Shown one piece after another: positions 33,672 through 42,163 of a stretch of DNA of 64,000 nucleotides. The position numbers and the translations under genes are program-made. Numbering within the stretch: the stretch's first letter is position 1; every line of letters starts with the position of its first letter. Under the pieces are notes generated by a model. The model searched no databases, was not told the DNA's origin, and was given only the letters and a program-made list of their open reading frames with translations. Source of the stretch: SZUA-442 sp963753185 (GTDB lineage: Bacteria; Actinomycetota; Acidimicrobiia; Spongiisociales; UBA5794); the NCBI GenBank assembly GCA_963753185.1, contig CAVWBO010000007.1, positions 496,001 through 560,000 on the forward strand, in the 5' to 3' direction.

Positions 33672-34256
33672 ATGACCGAACGCGCAGATCTCGATGTCGA
33701 GCTCATCGACCGGTACCTCACCGGCGACGTGTCCGCGTTCAACGAGCTCATGGATGCACACGAGGACAGGGTCTTCTCGATCTGCATGCGGATGATGGGC
33801 GAACGGGAGGCCGCACTCGACGCCACACAGGACACGTTCCTCACGGTGTTCCGGAAGGCTGACAGGTTCAAGGCACAGGCGGCGTTCTCCACCTGGCTCT
33901 ACCGGGTGGCCGTCAACACCTGTTACGACCACCTGCGTCGCCGAACCCGAACCCAGACCCAGCCGCTGCCAGACTCCCATGACCCTCCGGACACAACCAC
34001 GGGCGACCTGTACGACGCCATCGAGGTCCGCCCCGACATCGACGCCGCGCTCCGATCTCTCTCCGAGGACTTCCGATCAGCCGTCGTCCTCGTCGATCTC
34101 GAGGGCATGTCGCTAGACCAGGCTGCCGATACCCTCGGCGTGCCCACGGGAACCGTCAAGAGCAGGCTCTTCAGGGCGCGGCGACAGCTGGCCCAAAGTC
34201 TCGGGAACCTCGCACCCGGTGGGGAGCATCAAAGCATGGACAACGGAGACCCATGA
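33672..34256 (+). CDS. ECF-type sigma factor (SigM-like)
   Basis: 194-residue sigma-70-family factor. Region 2: DRYLTGDVSAFNELMDAHED, then ALDATQDTFLTVFRKADRF, with FSTWLYRVAVNTCYDHLRRR (2.3-2.4); region 4: LSEDFRSAVVLVDLEGMSLD, then TVKSRLFRARRQL. Position matches SigM (Rv3911), which controls cell-surface functions in mycobacteria. ATG 33672 is preferred: TACTCT at 33656-33661 lies ten bases upstream; ATG 33642 is an in-frame alternative. Stop overlaps the anti-sigma start (ATGA), giving fixed stoichiometry. Confidence 0.9.
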   Translation: MTERADLDVELIDRYLTGDVSAFNELMDAHEDRVFSICMRMMGEREAALDATQDTFLTVFRKADRFKAQAAFSTWLYRVAVNTCYDHLRRRTRTQTQPLPDSHDPPDTTTGDLYDAIEVRPDIDAALRSLSEDFRSAVVLVDLEGMSLDQAADTLGVPTGTVKSRLFRARRQLAQSLGNLAPGGEHQSMDNGDP

Positions 34257-35074
34257 ACGAGCAGGAACGCGATCTGATCCTCGGCCTCACGGCCGGAAGC
34301 CTGTCCCCATCGGAGGCAGCAGCGGCGCGCGCCAAGATCGATGCGGATCCGAACCTCTCGGCGGAACTCGCCATCCAGACCCAGATTCGTGACAGCCTCG
34401 GATCGCTTCCCGGCATATCGATGACCGCCGCTGAGCGATCCGAGCTCCGCTCACACGTTCAGAGTGCGCTCAGCCTCGACGAACCCGCGGCGACTTCCGA
34501 GCCTTCCGGACGACCAGCTGGACGATCTGCCGGACGACGCGTGTCATGGTGGCAGCCACTCCTTGGCGTCGCGGCCGCGGCCGCCGTGGTGACGGCGATC
34601 GTGGTGCTGCCGGGCGGTCTCGGAGGAACGGACTCACAGGACATGGCGCTCGAGACCGAAACCACCGTAGCGACCGCCGACAGCCGCGACGCGGGCGTCG
34701 AGGCTCTGCCGGAAGTGGGAACCCTCGGAAGTGAGGAGTCGGCCGATCCCGCGCCTGTCGCCGAGGTGCAGTCCTTCACCGATGCGGACGGTTCAGACCT
34801 GTTGGCTCTCACAGAGGGGGCGGCGACACCGAAGGACATCGACGAACTCCTCGAGGCCGTTTCGGCGACGCGCTCGACCGTGGACGTGGACGTGGTCGAG
34901 GCGTGCCTCGAGGCGATCGGGAGGAGCCTTCCCAGCGGGGACAAGACACTGCTCGGTGTGGGCGACCTCGACGGCGCAGAGGTTGCGTACTTCGCTGTCA
35001 TCGACGAGAACGGTGTGAGCTCGGTACTCACGATCGACCTTTCCACCTGCACCGTCGTCGCCATCGACGATTAG
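34253..35074 (+). CDS. Putative anti-sigma factor, single-pass membrane protein
   Basis: 273 residues. The N-terminal cytoplasmic part (NEQERDLILGLTAGSLSPSE, EAAAARAKI) resembles the sigma-binding region of RskA-type anti-sigma factors, but the HxxxCxxC zinc motif is absent. One helix (PLLGVAAAAAVVTAIVVLP, about 100-118) follows, then a 150-residue extracellular region with two Cys (VEACLEAIG and STCTVV) that could form a disulfide. Coupled to the sigma gene by ATGA overlap and in the Rv3912 position, which is the strongest support. Probably released by regulated proteolysis, as in relatives. Confidence 0.75.
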   Translation: MNEQERDLILGLTAGSLSPSEAAAARAKIDADPNLSAELAIQTQIRDSLGSLPGISMTAAERSELRSHVQSALSLDEPAATSEPSGRPAGRSAGRRVSWWQPLLGVAAAAAVVTAIVVLPGGLGGTDSQDMALETETTVATADSRDAGVEALPEVGTLGSEESADPAPVAEVQSFTDADGSDLLALTEGAATPKDIDELLEAVSATRSTVDVDVVEACLEAIGRSLPSGDKTLLGVGDLDGAEVAYFAVIDENGVSSVLTIDLSTCTVVAIDD

Positions 35075-35129
35075 CACGGCGACGGGCACCAACCCGGCAC
35101 CCCCGCATGTGACTAACCTCGTGTGGGCC

Positions 35130-35432
35130 ATGGCAGAACCAACCGCACCACTCTCGGTTCGTGTCGCAGACCTTCTCGAACAGGTCGCCACGAGGATCCG
35201 GGAGCTGTCCGTCGACAAGGCATCGATGGCGCTCACATGGATCGCCGTGGGTTTGATCCTCATGGTCGGCGCCATCATGGCGATCATCTGGCTGCTGGTT
35301 GGAATATTCCGCATCCTCGGAACGCTGATGGGCCAGGAAACTGCATACGCCGTGGTCGGATTGGTGCTGATCGTGATCGGAGCCTTCATCTGGTCGCGGC
35401 GCTATCCGCAGGACCGCGCTTCACAGGAGTGA
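35130..35432 (+). CDS. Small two-helix membrane protein
   Basis: 100 residues from ATG 35130. An amphipathic N-terminus (SVRVADLLEQVATRIRELSV) precedes two helices (ALTWIAVGLILMVGAIMAIIWLLVGIF with no break, and AYAVVGLVLIVIGAFIW). No family is recognised. TAACCT at 35114-35119 lies ten bases before the ATG, so it seems to have its own promoter and may carry trxBA along: trxB starts six bases after the stop. Confidence 0.7.
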   Translation: MAEPTAPLSVRVADLLEQVATRIRELSVDKASMALTWIAVGLILMVGAIMAIIWLLVGIFRILGTLMGQETAYAVVGLVLIVIGAFIWSRRYPQDRASQE

Positions 35433-35437
35433 CGAGA

Positions 35438-36358
35438 ATGGCAGACAAGGTCCTCATCATCGGCTCGGGGCCTGCTGGCCTGACGGCAGCCATCTACGCC
35501 GCGCGAGCCGGACTCGATCCACTCATGATCGAGGGCATGGAGCGCGGCGGCCAGCTCATGATCACCACCGATGTGGAGAACTATCCGGGATTCCCTGACG
35601 GGATCATGGGACCCGAGCTCATGGAGCAGATGCGCAAGCAGGCCGAGCGCTTCGGAACCCGCATCGTGAGTTCGAATGTCACCGATGTCGACTTCTCGCA
35701 GCGGCCCTTCGCCGTCCGCGTGGGTTCTGATGCGTACTCCGCAGAAACGGTGATCATCTCGACCGGAGCATCCGCCCGATGGCTCGACGTCCCCGGCGAG
35801 GGAAAGCTTCGTGGATACGGGGTGTCGGCCTGCGCCACCTGTGACGGCTTCTTCTTCCGGGAGAAGGAGCTGGTGGTGGTCGGTGGTGGCGATTCTGCGA
35901 TGGAGGAGTCACTGTTCCTCACGAAGTTCGCTACCAAGGTCACCGTGGTTCATCGTCGCGAGGAATTCCGGGCCTCGACCATCATGGCGAACCGCGTGCT
36001 CGACCACCCCAAGATCGAGGTGATGTGGAACACCGTCGTCGACGAGATCCTCGGGGACAAGGTGGTCGACGGCGTCCGCATCAGGAATGTCGAAACGGAC
36101 GAGGTCGCCACGCTGCCGACCGACGGTGTCTTCGTCGCGATCGGGCACGACCCGAACACCTCTGTCTTCGCGGGCCATCTCGATCTGGACAGTGACGGCT
36201 ATATCGTCACGAACCCCGGTACCACCATCACCTCTGTGGAAGGCGTCTTCGCGGCAGGCGATGTCACCGACAAGGTGTATCGCCAGGCAGTCACGGCCGC
36301 GGGTATGGGGTGTCAGGCCGCCCTGGACGCCGAACGGTTCCTCGACAATCACGAATAG
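35438..36358 (+). CDS. trxB: Thioredoxin-disulfide reductase
   Basis: 306-residue FAD enzyme reducing thioredoxin with NADPH. FAD motif VLIIGSGPAGLTAAIYAARAG without its end at residues 5-24, redox-active CATC at 132-135, NADPH motif VVVGGGDSAMEESLFL and second FAD motif VFAAGDVTDKVYRQAVTAAG near the C-terminus. Followed by trxA, the usual pair near oriC in actinobacteria. GGAGTGACGAGA precedes the ATG. Confidence 0.97.
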   Translation: MADKVLIIGSGPAGLTAAIYAARAGLDPLMIEGMERGGQLMITTDVENYPGFPDGIMGPELMEQMRKQAERFGTRIVSSNVTDVDFSQRPFAVRVGSDAYSAETVIISTGASARWLDVPGEGKLRGYGVSACATCDGFFFREKELVVVGGGDSAMEESLFLTKFATKVTVVHRREEFRASTIMANRVLDHPKIEVMWNTVVDEILGDKVVDGVRIRNVETDEVATLPTDGVFVAIGHDPNTSVFAGHLDLDSDGYIVTNPGTTITSVEGVFAAGDVTDKVYRQAVTAAGMGCQAALDAERFLDNHE

Positions 36359-36416
36359 GAATCCATCCGCCTCGGTCGGGGTTCCGAATACACGACGACG
36401 ACAGGAGACGACTTCC

Positions 36417-36743
36417 ATGGGACAGAACACGGTCAAGGTCACTGACAGCGACTTCGGAACCGCCATCGCCTCTGATACGCCGACGCTCGTCGACTTCTGG
36501 GCCGAGTGGTGCGGTCCATGCAAGATGATGGACGGGCCACTCGACGAGCTGGCCGGGGAGAACAGCGGCAAGCTGACCGTCGCGAAACTCAACGTCGACG
36601 AAAACCCGGCCACCATGGGTGCGTATCACGTCATGAGCATCCCGACCCTCATCGTGTTCCAGAACGGTGAGGAGAAGAGGCGCTTCGTCGGTGCACGGAG
36701 CAAGGGCCAACTCCAGGCAGAACTCGCGGAGTACCTCGCCTGA
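36417..36743 (+). CDS. trxA: Thioredoxin
   Basis: 108-residue thioredoxin with the active site WCGPC at residues 31-35, preceded by LVDFWAE, and cis-Pro in SIPTLIVFQNG. Reduced by the TrxB encoded just upstream, it keeps cytoplasmic thiols reduced and supplies ribonucleotide reductase. AGGAG lies about ten bases before the ATG. Confidence 0.97.
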   Translation: MGQNTVKVTDSDFGTAIASDTPTLVDFWAEWCGPCKMMDGPLDELAGENSGKLTVAKLNVDENPATMGAYHVMSIPTLIVFQNGEEKRRFVGARSKGQLQAELAEYLA

Positions 36744-36769
36744 GGGGCTGAATCTGCGAGCATGAGCTG

Positions 36770-37753
36770 GTGAGGCTCTATCACACAGGCGATCGAGGTG
36801 AGCCGGTTCTGGACATCCAGAGCCGGCTTTCCGCGCTCGGCTACGAGCTCGGGGATGACCGGGAGGGCGTCTACGGAGAGGCGACCTCGGCGGCCGTCGC
36901 ACTGTTCCAGGACGAACGCGGACTGCCTGTCGACGGGGTGGTCGGTCCCGACACGTGGAGGGCGCTCGTCGATGCGGGCTACCGATTGGGTGACAGGCTC
37001 CTCTACCACCGAATTCCGATGATGCGAGGCGACGACGTCGCCGAACTGCAAGCGCGCTTGAACTCTCTCGGCTTCGACACGGGGAAGGTCGACGGAGTGT
37101 TCGGACCCGATACGCTCGCCGGCCTGCTCGACTTCCAGCACAACCGCGGGTTGGCGGAGGACGGCCTCGCCGGATCCTTCGTCGCGAACGAGCTCCGGCT
37201 CGTCGGATTCGCCACCCGCAAGCACGGACGCGAATCCGTCAGGGAGCGAGAGTGGCTCACGCACCTCCCCCCATCGATCGCAGGCCAGCGAATCTACCTC
37301 GACGCCGAGTGCAGGACCCCGGAGGAGGCAGCGACGACATGGTCGACCGCCGTCGAAGCGAGGCATGCACTTGCACACCTGAGCGGTCTTCCAGTTCTTT
37401 CCAGATCAGTTGACACGTCTCCACCCGCTCGTCTTCGTGCCCAGCGAGCGAACCGCATGAACGTGGACATGGTCGTCGGCTTCCTCTCACCACAGGATGG
37501 TGAGGAGGGCGTCTACTACTTCGCATCCGAGCATTCGCGCTCGGAGGCAGGCATGGTCATTGCGGGGGTCGTCGCCGATCGGCTCGGCCTCGAGCCGGCG
37601 GGACGCACGATGCCGATGCTCAAGGAGACCCGGTCACCATCCGTGCTCGTCGCCATGCGCTCGATGCGAAGGCGTGCAGGCAGGGTCGTTGCCCACGCGG
37701 TTGCGGCGGTGTACGAGCTCGCCGCTCGTCAGGACTCCGAACCGAACAGGTGA
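36770..37753 (+). CDS. cwlM: CwlM-like peptidoglycan-binding protein with degenerate amidase domain
   Basis: 327 residues from GTG 36770. Two peptidoglycan_binding_1 domains (LDIQSRLSALGYELGDD, residues 10-70; VAELQARLNSLGFDTGKVDG, 85-145) precede an Amidase_3-like domain. Its zinc site is lost: where active enzymes have LDPGHGG this reads YLDAECRTPEE, and the HANA strand reads NVDMVVGFLSPQ. CwlM (Rv3915) in mycobacteria is not a hydrolase but, when phosphorylated, stimulates MurA and binds MurJ/FhaA; position after trxBA is identical. A regulatory role is therefore likely. Tail-to-tail overlap of 25 bases with parB. Confidence 0.83.
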   Translation: MRLYHTGDRGEPVLDIQSRLSALGYELGDDREGVYGEATSAAVALFQDERGLPVDGVVGPDTWRALVDAGYRLGDRLLYHRIPMMRGDDVAELQARLNSLGFDTGKVDGVFGPDTLAGLLDFQHNRGLAEDGLAGSFVANELRLVGFATRKHGRESVREREWLTHLPPSIAGQRIYLDAECRTPEEAATTWSTAVEARHALAHLSGLPVLSRSVDTSPPARLRAQRANRMNVDMVVGFLSPQDGEEGVYYFASEHSRSEAGMVIAGVVADRLGLEPAGRTMPMLKETRSPSVLVAMRSMRRRAGRVVAHAVAAVYELAARQDSEPNR

Positions 37754-38586
37754 CGGTAGATGCGTTCGAGATCATCGGGTGAGGAGTACTTGATCGTGAT
37801 CCGTCCCCCCTTGCCCCGATAGTCGATCGTCACCTTGGTTCCGAGCTTCTCCCGAAGCCGATCCTCGAGTTCGATGATGGGGGCCGGCCGCACGGCACGC
37901 GAGCGCACCGACGATGTCCGGCCCTGGGTCGCCCTCAGTCGCACGGCTTCCTCGACGCGCCGGACGGGCCATCCCTCCGCGACCGCGCGTTGGGCGATGT
38001 GCGCCGCGTATGCGTCGTCATCGCAGCCGAGGAGCGCCCTGGCGTGGCCAGCCGAGAGTTCTCCACTCGCAACCAGCTTCTGTATCGGAGCCGTCAAACC
38101 GAGGAGGCGTACGGTGTTCGTCACGGCCGACCGGCTCCGCCCAACGCGAACCGCGATCTCCTCGTGCGTCATTCCATATTCTTCCAGCAGCTCCTTGAAG
38201 GCGGCTGCCTCCTCGAGCGGGTTCAGGTCCTCACGCTGGAGGTTCTCGACGAGGGCCTCCGTCAGGTTCGTTCGACCATCTGTCTCCTCCCTGATCACGG
38301 CAGGAACGGTCGCATGCCCGAGCTGACGCAGGGCCCGAAGCCGACGCTCACCTGCCACCAGGACGTACCCGTCCTCGGCCGCCCGCACGACGATCGGCTG
38401 CAGCAAACCGACGGCGTCGATCGACGCGGCGAGGGTGTCGATCGAATCCGGATCGAAGTGGGTTCTCGGCTGGTCCGGGTTCGCCCTGATACCGTCGACC
38501 GAGATGGTGGCGTATCCCCCGGTCGGGTGATCCTGGGGGATGAGCGCGTCGAGGCCCCTTCCCAGTCCTGTCTTACGTGCGGCCAT
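37729..38586 (-). CDS. parB: Chromosome-partitioning protein ParB
   Basis: 285 residues from ATG 38586 with GGAGGAGA directly upstream. N-terminal MAARKTGLGRGLDALIP is the ParA-contact motif; the ParB/Srx CTP-binding domain has ANPDQPRTHFDPDSI, GERRLRALRQLG and LVENLQREDLNPLEEAAAF; the HTH is MTHEEIAVRVGRSRSAVTNT; the C-terminal dimerisation domain ends YRHLFGSES. It loads on the parS sites at 40027 and 40058 and spreads as a CTP clamp to segregate the origin. Overlaps parA by 14 bases. Confidence 0.96.
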   Translation of the reverse strand: MAARKTGLGRGLDALIPQDHPTGGYATISVDGIRANPDQPRTHFDPDSIDTLAASIDAVGLLQPIVVRAAEDGYVLVAGERRLRALRQLGHATVPAVIREETDGRTNLTEALVENLQREDLNPLEEAAAFKELLEEYGMTHEEIAVRVGRSRSAVTNTVRLLGLTAPIQKLVASGELSAGHARALLGCDDDAYAAHIAQRAVAEGWPVRRVEEAVRLRATQGRTSSVRSRAVRPAPIIELEDRLREKLGTKVTIDYRGKGGRITIKYSSPDDLERIYRHLFGSES

Positions 38587-39349
38587 GTCTCCTCCTGAAC
38601 TCCTGGGCGAGTGCCCTGTACGCAATCGCTCCACGTGACATCGGGTCGTAGGCCTCGATGGGCTCGCCATAGGAAGGGGCTTCCGAGAGTCGGACCGTTC
38701 TCGGTATGACCGTCCTGTAGGCCGTCTCTCCGAAATGGTCGCGAACCTGCTTGACGACCTCCGAGGCGAGCGTGGTGCGTCCATCGAACATCGTCAGCAC
38801 GACACCTTCGACCTCCAGCTGAGGGTTAAGGCTCTGTTGGACGAGGCCGATGTTCCGCGTGAGTTGACTTACGCCCTCCAGGGCGTAGTACTCGCATTGG
38901 ATCGGGATGAGTACCTCATCGGCTGCGGCGAGCCCGTTGATCGTGAGAAGCCCGAGAGACGGCGGACAGTCGATCAGGACGACGTCGTAGTCGTCGAGAA
39001 CCGCCTCCAGGGCACGCTTGAGCCTCTGTTCGCGTGAGAAGACGGACACCAACTCGATTTCTGCGCCGGCGAGCTCGATCGTCGCTGGGACCACATGCAG
39101 GTCGCGGACCGAGGTAGGTTCGAGCACGTCACTGATCGGGGTGCCGTCGACCATCACATCGTACGTCGACGACGAGATCGCCGACCGGTCGATTCCGAGT
39201 CCGGAGCTGGTGTTTCCCTGGGGATCGAGATCCACGATCAGGACTCGCTCGCCCTGGAAGGCGAGTGCGGCACCGAGATTGATCGCAGTCGTCGACTTCC
39301 CGACACCGCCCTTCTGATTGGCGATGGCGACGACCTTTCCGTGTGACAT
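38573..39349 (-). CDS. parA: Chromosome-partitioning ATPase ParA (Soj)
   Basis: 258 residues from ATG 39349. Deviant Walker A VVAIANQKGGVGKSTTAINL with both Lys, Walker B VLIDCPPSLGLLTINGL, and the DLDPQGNTSSGLGID switch region. It binds DNA non-specifically as an ATP dimer and moves ParB-parS complexes. Start MSHGK follows GGGGGA. Next to rsmG, 19 bases away. Confidence 0.96.
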   Translation of the reverse strand: MSHGKVVAIANQKGGVGKSTTAINLGAALAFQGERVLIVDLDPQGNTSSGLGIDRSAISSSTYDVMVDGTPISDVLEPTSVRDLHVVPATIELAGAEIELVSVFSREQRLKRALEAVLDDYDVVLIDCPPSLGLLTINGLAAADEVLIPIQCEYYALEGVSQLTRNIGLVQQSLNPQLEVEGVVLTMFDGRTTLASEVVKQVRDHFGETAYRTVIPRTVRLSEAPSYGEPIEAYDPMSRGAIAYRALAQEFRRRHGRT

Positions 39350-39368
39350 GGGGGAGGCTCCGATGAGT

Positions 39369-40064
39369 TCAGGTACGGGTACGTTGCATCCTAAGGAGCC
39401 ACGACGGTGAGTCAAGCACTCCGTCGCCCTCGCGACTCAGATGATACGTCACACCGGGCGGCGCAAGGGGTACTTCTGGTGGCTCATCCCTGCGAGAGAG
39501 GCCGATGACCCCGACGGCGTCCGGGGATCCGAGCGTCATGAACGCCGCCGTCGCGTGCGTGACGGGCAGCGATGCGCGAAAGACGACACCTTCGAACTGA
39601 TCCAGGATTCGCTCCGCCTCTGCGGTTCTCACCGCCACATTCTCCAGACCGAGCATCCGGACCACCCGCCTGGAGAGGTCGGATCGTTTCGATGAGCGGT
39701 CTACCAATGTGACCTGGCATGCCGGGAGTGCAATGGCGAGTGGGATCCCGGGGAGCCCCACACCGGAGCCGACATCCACGATTCCGTCGATGTCACGTCG
39801 GAGGGCAACGAGGTACATGAGCGAGTCCAAGATGTGCCGGTCGACGATCCGCGCCACCTCGCTCGGACCGATCGCACCGGCGGTCACGGCCTCGGTACAC
39901 AGCCACTTCGTGAATCCTTCCAGAACCGCCTGTTGGTGGTCAGAAAGGGGCATCTCGAGCCGAGCCGACAGGAGATCGAGGACACCTCGGTCGAGGCGTG
40001 TCACTCCCTCCGAGGGCTGCGAGATGGTTTCACGTGAAACATCGTCGCCGCTGACGTGTTCCAC
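39369..40064 (-). CDS. rsmG: 16S rRNA (guanine-527-N7)-methyltransferase
   Basis: 231-residue SAM-dependent methyltransferase. Seen: VDRHILDSLMYLV, motif I IVDVGSGVGLPGIPLAIALP, VTLVDRSSKRSDLSRRVV and VFRASLP, the usual RsmG order. It methylates G527 in the 530 loop of 16S rRNA. The N-terminal codons DVSRET are encoded by the first parS site, a placement seen in many bacteria. The C-terminus is slightly longer than in E. coli. Confidence 0.93.
   Translation of the reverse strand: MEHVSGDDVSRETISQPSEGVTRLDRGVLDLLSARLEMPLSDHQQAVLEGFTKWLCTEAVTAGAIGPSEVARIVDRHILDSLMYLVALRRDIDGIVDVGSGVGLPGIPLAIALPACQVTLVDRSSKRSDLSRRVVRMLGLENVAVRTAEAERILDQFEGVVFRASLPVTHATAAFMTLGSPDAVGVIGLSRRDEPPEVPLAPPGVTYHLSREGDGVLDSPSWLLRMQRTRT
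40027..40040. promoter_or_regulatory. parS site 1
   Basis: Perfect 14-bp palindrome GTTTCACGTGAAAC, identical to the core of the bacterial parS consensus TGTTTCACGTGAAACA, with 15 of 16 consensus bases matching. It lies inside the 5' end of rsmG, 1.4 kb from parB and about 3 kb from dnaA. Confidence 0.93.
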
Positions 40065-40071
40065 GTGGAAC
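40058..40071. promoter_or_regulatory. parS site 2 (variant)
   Basis: Perfect 14-bp palindrome GTTCCACGTGGAAC, centre 31 bp from site 1 (three helical turns), differing from the consensus by a symmetrical T-C / A-G change. The spacing on one DNA face supports a paired ParB loading site at the rsmG start. Confidence 0.75.
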
Positions 40072-40079
40072 CCTCTCTC

Positions 40080-40943
40080 TCACTCTCCGTCGTAGGCAAT
40101 CACGACGGCTCTCCGGGGCTCATCACCCTCGGAGTACGAACGGACACCATCGATTTCGGCCACGGCATCGTGGAGCACCTTGCGATCGGCCGCGTTCATC
40201 GCCTCGAGCATCACTTCGCTCTTGTCCTCGATGACCTGGGCGGCGAGCTTCGCCGCATAGATCTGGAGCGCCTCGCGACGTCGTTCCCCGTAGCCGGCGA
40301 TGTCGATGCGCATACGTGGAGCGCCATAGGTCTTGCGTTGCACGACCGTTCGTGTCAGCTCGAGGACTGAGTGCATGACGGAGCCCTTCGGTCCGACCAA
40401 CGCCTCTGTCTGGGCTCCGGCAACGTCGAGGTACAACACGTCGTCCTCGATACGGGTCGATACGGTACCTTCCAGACCGAAGGCATCGACGAGGCCCTCG
40501 ACGAAGGCCTTGGCGACCTCGGCCTGTTCCTCGATCGGCGCCTGGTCTGGCCTGTCATCCCTCGGAGGTCGATCGTTCGCGTTGTTCGTGCTGTTCATCG
40601 TGGCCTCCTGGCGCTTCGATCCGCCGGAGCGGCCTCTGTTCTGCGTGTTGGAACCACCATTCCTGGCGGGCTTGCTCGCTTCCGATCGTGATTGCTGAGC
40701 CTGACTCGGAGGAGCCGTATCGGAGGGTGACCCGTTTCGGCCACGCCCCCTGCTCCGACGGCGTTTGCGGGGGCCCCTCGTCACCTTCACGATGGCTTCC
40801 TGGCCACCCATTCCGAGGAAGCCGGCCTTCGGCTCCTGGATGACCTCGACTGTCACATCGTCACGGGAGGCGACTCCCAGCTCTCCGATCGCTACCTCGA
40901 CGGCGAGATCGATCGTCTTTCCCTGTACTTCGACCCATTCCAT
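40080..40943 (-). CDS. jag: Jag/KhpB RNA-binding protein (EloR-type)
   Basis: 287 residues. N-terminal Jag_N domain (VEVQGKTIDLAVEVAIGELG, EVIQEPKAGFLGMGGQEAIV), a long basic and Gln/Ser-rich linker (residues 55-130), KH domain (LDVAGAQTEALVGPKGSVMH) and R3H domain (RREALQIYAAKLAAQVIEDK, then MNAADRKVLHDAVAEI with R-x3-H). Jag/KhpB binds RNA and influences cell elongation and division. Fixed position next to yidC. Confidence 0.92.
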   Translation of the reverse strand: MEWVEVQGKTIDLAVEVAIGELGVASRDDVTVEVIQEPKAGFLGMGGQEAIVKVTRGPRKRRRSRGRGRNGSPSDTAPPSQAQQSRSEASKPARNGGSNTQNRGRSGGSKRQEATMNSTNNANDRPPRDDRPDQAPIEEQAEVAKAFVEGLVDAFGLEGTVSTRIEDDVLYLDVAGAQTEALVGPKGSVMHSVLELTRTVVQRKTYGAPRMRIDIAGYGERRREALQIYAAKLAAQVIEDKSEVMLEAMNAADRKVLHDAVAEIDGVRSYSEGDEPRRAVVIAYDGE

Positions 40944-40949
40944 GACGGG

Positions 40950-41880
40950 TTACTTCCTTCTCCGGCGGTTGCGCTTCTTGCTGGCATGCTGTGATGGACC
41001 CGAGCTCGTTGGCTCGTCGGACGGATCGTCCGTCTCGGCATGCTCCTTCCCTTTGTCGTCTCCATCGCCGCCGGCAGCCGCCGTCCGCAGGATGATCGCC
41101 TGCTGACCGACGCGGAAGATGTTCGACGTTGCGAAGTAGAGACCGAGACCTGCGACGAAACTCCACGAGATGAACCCGAAGACGACCGGCATGATGCGCA
41201 TCGCTCTCTGCATCGTCTGTGCCTGCGCATTCGGCTCCTCCGTCGCTCCTGGCTTGCGCCGCGTCGTCTGGACCTGCTGGTAGAACCCAGCAACGACGAT
41301 CGCTGCGATGAGGAGGATGTACGGGAGCGACCCGAGGATGTTCCCGAAGTCGACCGCCGCCGAGGGCCGTACGAGCATGTTCATGCCGAGGAAGATCACA
41401 TGGGAGAACTGGTCTCCCATGATGTCGACTCCGGGTTGAAGGGTCGCGGTCGAGCGCGCCGTCGGCGTTCGTGGTGTAGAGGGCGGCGTTTGCGTTGTCG
41501 ATGACCGTGCGGAGGTCGGACCCTGCGGGGATGCCGCTTCCCTGCCACAGGACGCGATAGAGGGCGAACCAGATCGGCATCTGGACGAGGAGGGGCAGAC
41601 ACCCGGCCGCCGGATTTACGCCCCGCTCCTGATACAACGCCATGAGCTGCTTGTTGAGCTCCTCGCGGTCCCCCTTGTACTCCTTCTGGAGCCTCTTGAC
41701 CTCGGGTTGGATGTCCTGCATTGCCTTCATGGACTTGGTCTGCTTGTAGGTCAAGGGGAAGAGCAACACACCGACGAGGAGCGTCAGGAAGATAATGGCA
41801 ATTCCGTACTCGGGGATGATGTCGTAGAAGAACGACAGGGTTGAACCGAGGAGGTTGACGAGCAGGGTCCACGGGTTCAT
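40950..41880 (-). CDS. yidC: Membrane insertase YidC, with a +1 frameshift
   Basis: Short actinobacterial YidC/Oxa1 without the large periplasmic domain. From ATG 41880: YGIAIIFLTLLVGVLLFPLT, the cytoplasmic helical hairpin KSMKAMQDIQPEVKRLQKEY and AAGCLPLLVQMPIWFALYRV. The frame breaks at GGG 41441-41443; after removing one base it continues DIMGDQFSHVIFLGMNMLVR, PYILLIAAIVVAGFYQQVQ, then MRIMPVVFGFISWSFVAGLG and a basic tail (KKRNRRRRK). The insertase should be essential, so the break is probably a sequence error. The start overlaps the yidD stop (ATGA). Confidence 0.9.
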
Positions 41881-42161
41881 GACCGGCCTCCTTCTGGTGC
41901 GTCGGCGATCGTCCGGGAGCCCGGTACCGGATCGAGTCCGCCTTCATGCCAGGGATGGCACCGTCCGATGCGCCGGATGCCGAGCCACGAGCCACGAGCG
42001 GCTCCGTGGATCTCGACCGCCTCGAGGGTGTATTGGGAACAGGTCGGGTAATAGCGGCAATTACGTCCAAAGAAGGGCGACAGCATCTTCTGGTACGCAC
42101 GGATCGCTGCGATCGCGAGGTTCTGGGGGAGGGAGCGGTGGGTGGCGAGCACGTCGGTCAC
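41877..42161 (-). CDS. yidD: Membrane protein insertion efficiency factor YidD
   Basis: 94 residues from GTG 42161 with AAGGA eight bases upstream, three bases after the rnpA stop. YidD signature: AIRAYQKMLSPFFGRNCRYYPTCSQY spans residues 18-43 with the conserved Cys pair, then IGRCHPWHEGGLDPVP. Small amphipathic membrane-associated protein helping YidC-dependent insertion. Canonical place between rnpA and yidC. Confidence 0.93.
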   Translation of the reverse strand: MTDVLATHRSLPQNLAIAAIRAYQKMLSPFFGRNCRYYPTCSQYTLEAVEIHGAARGSWLGIRRIGRCHPWHEGGLDPVPGSRTIADAPEGGRS

Positions 42162-42163
42162 GA

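Noticed and set aside
37729..37753. cwlM and parB overlap as evidence for a wrong gene end
   Set aside because: Both C-termini are family-typical; a 25-base tail-to-tail overlap between convergent genes is acceptable.
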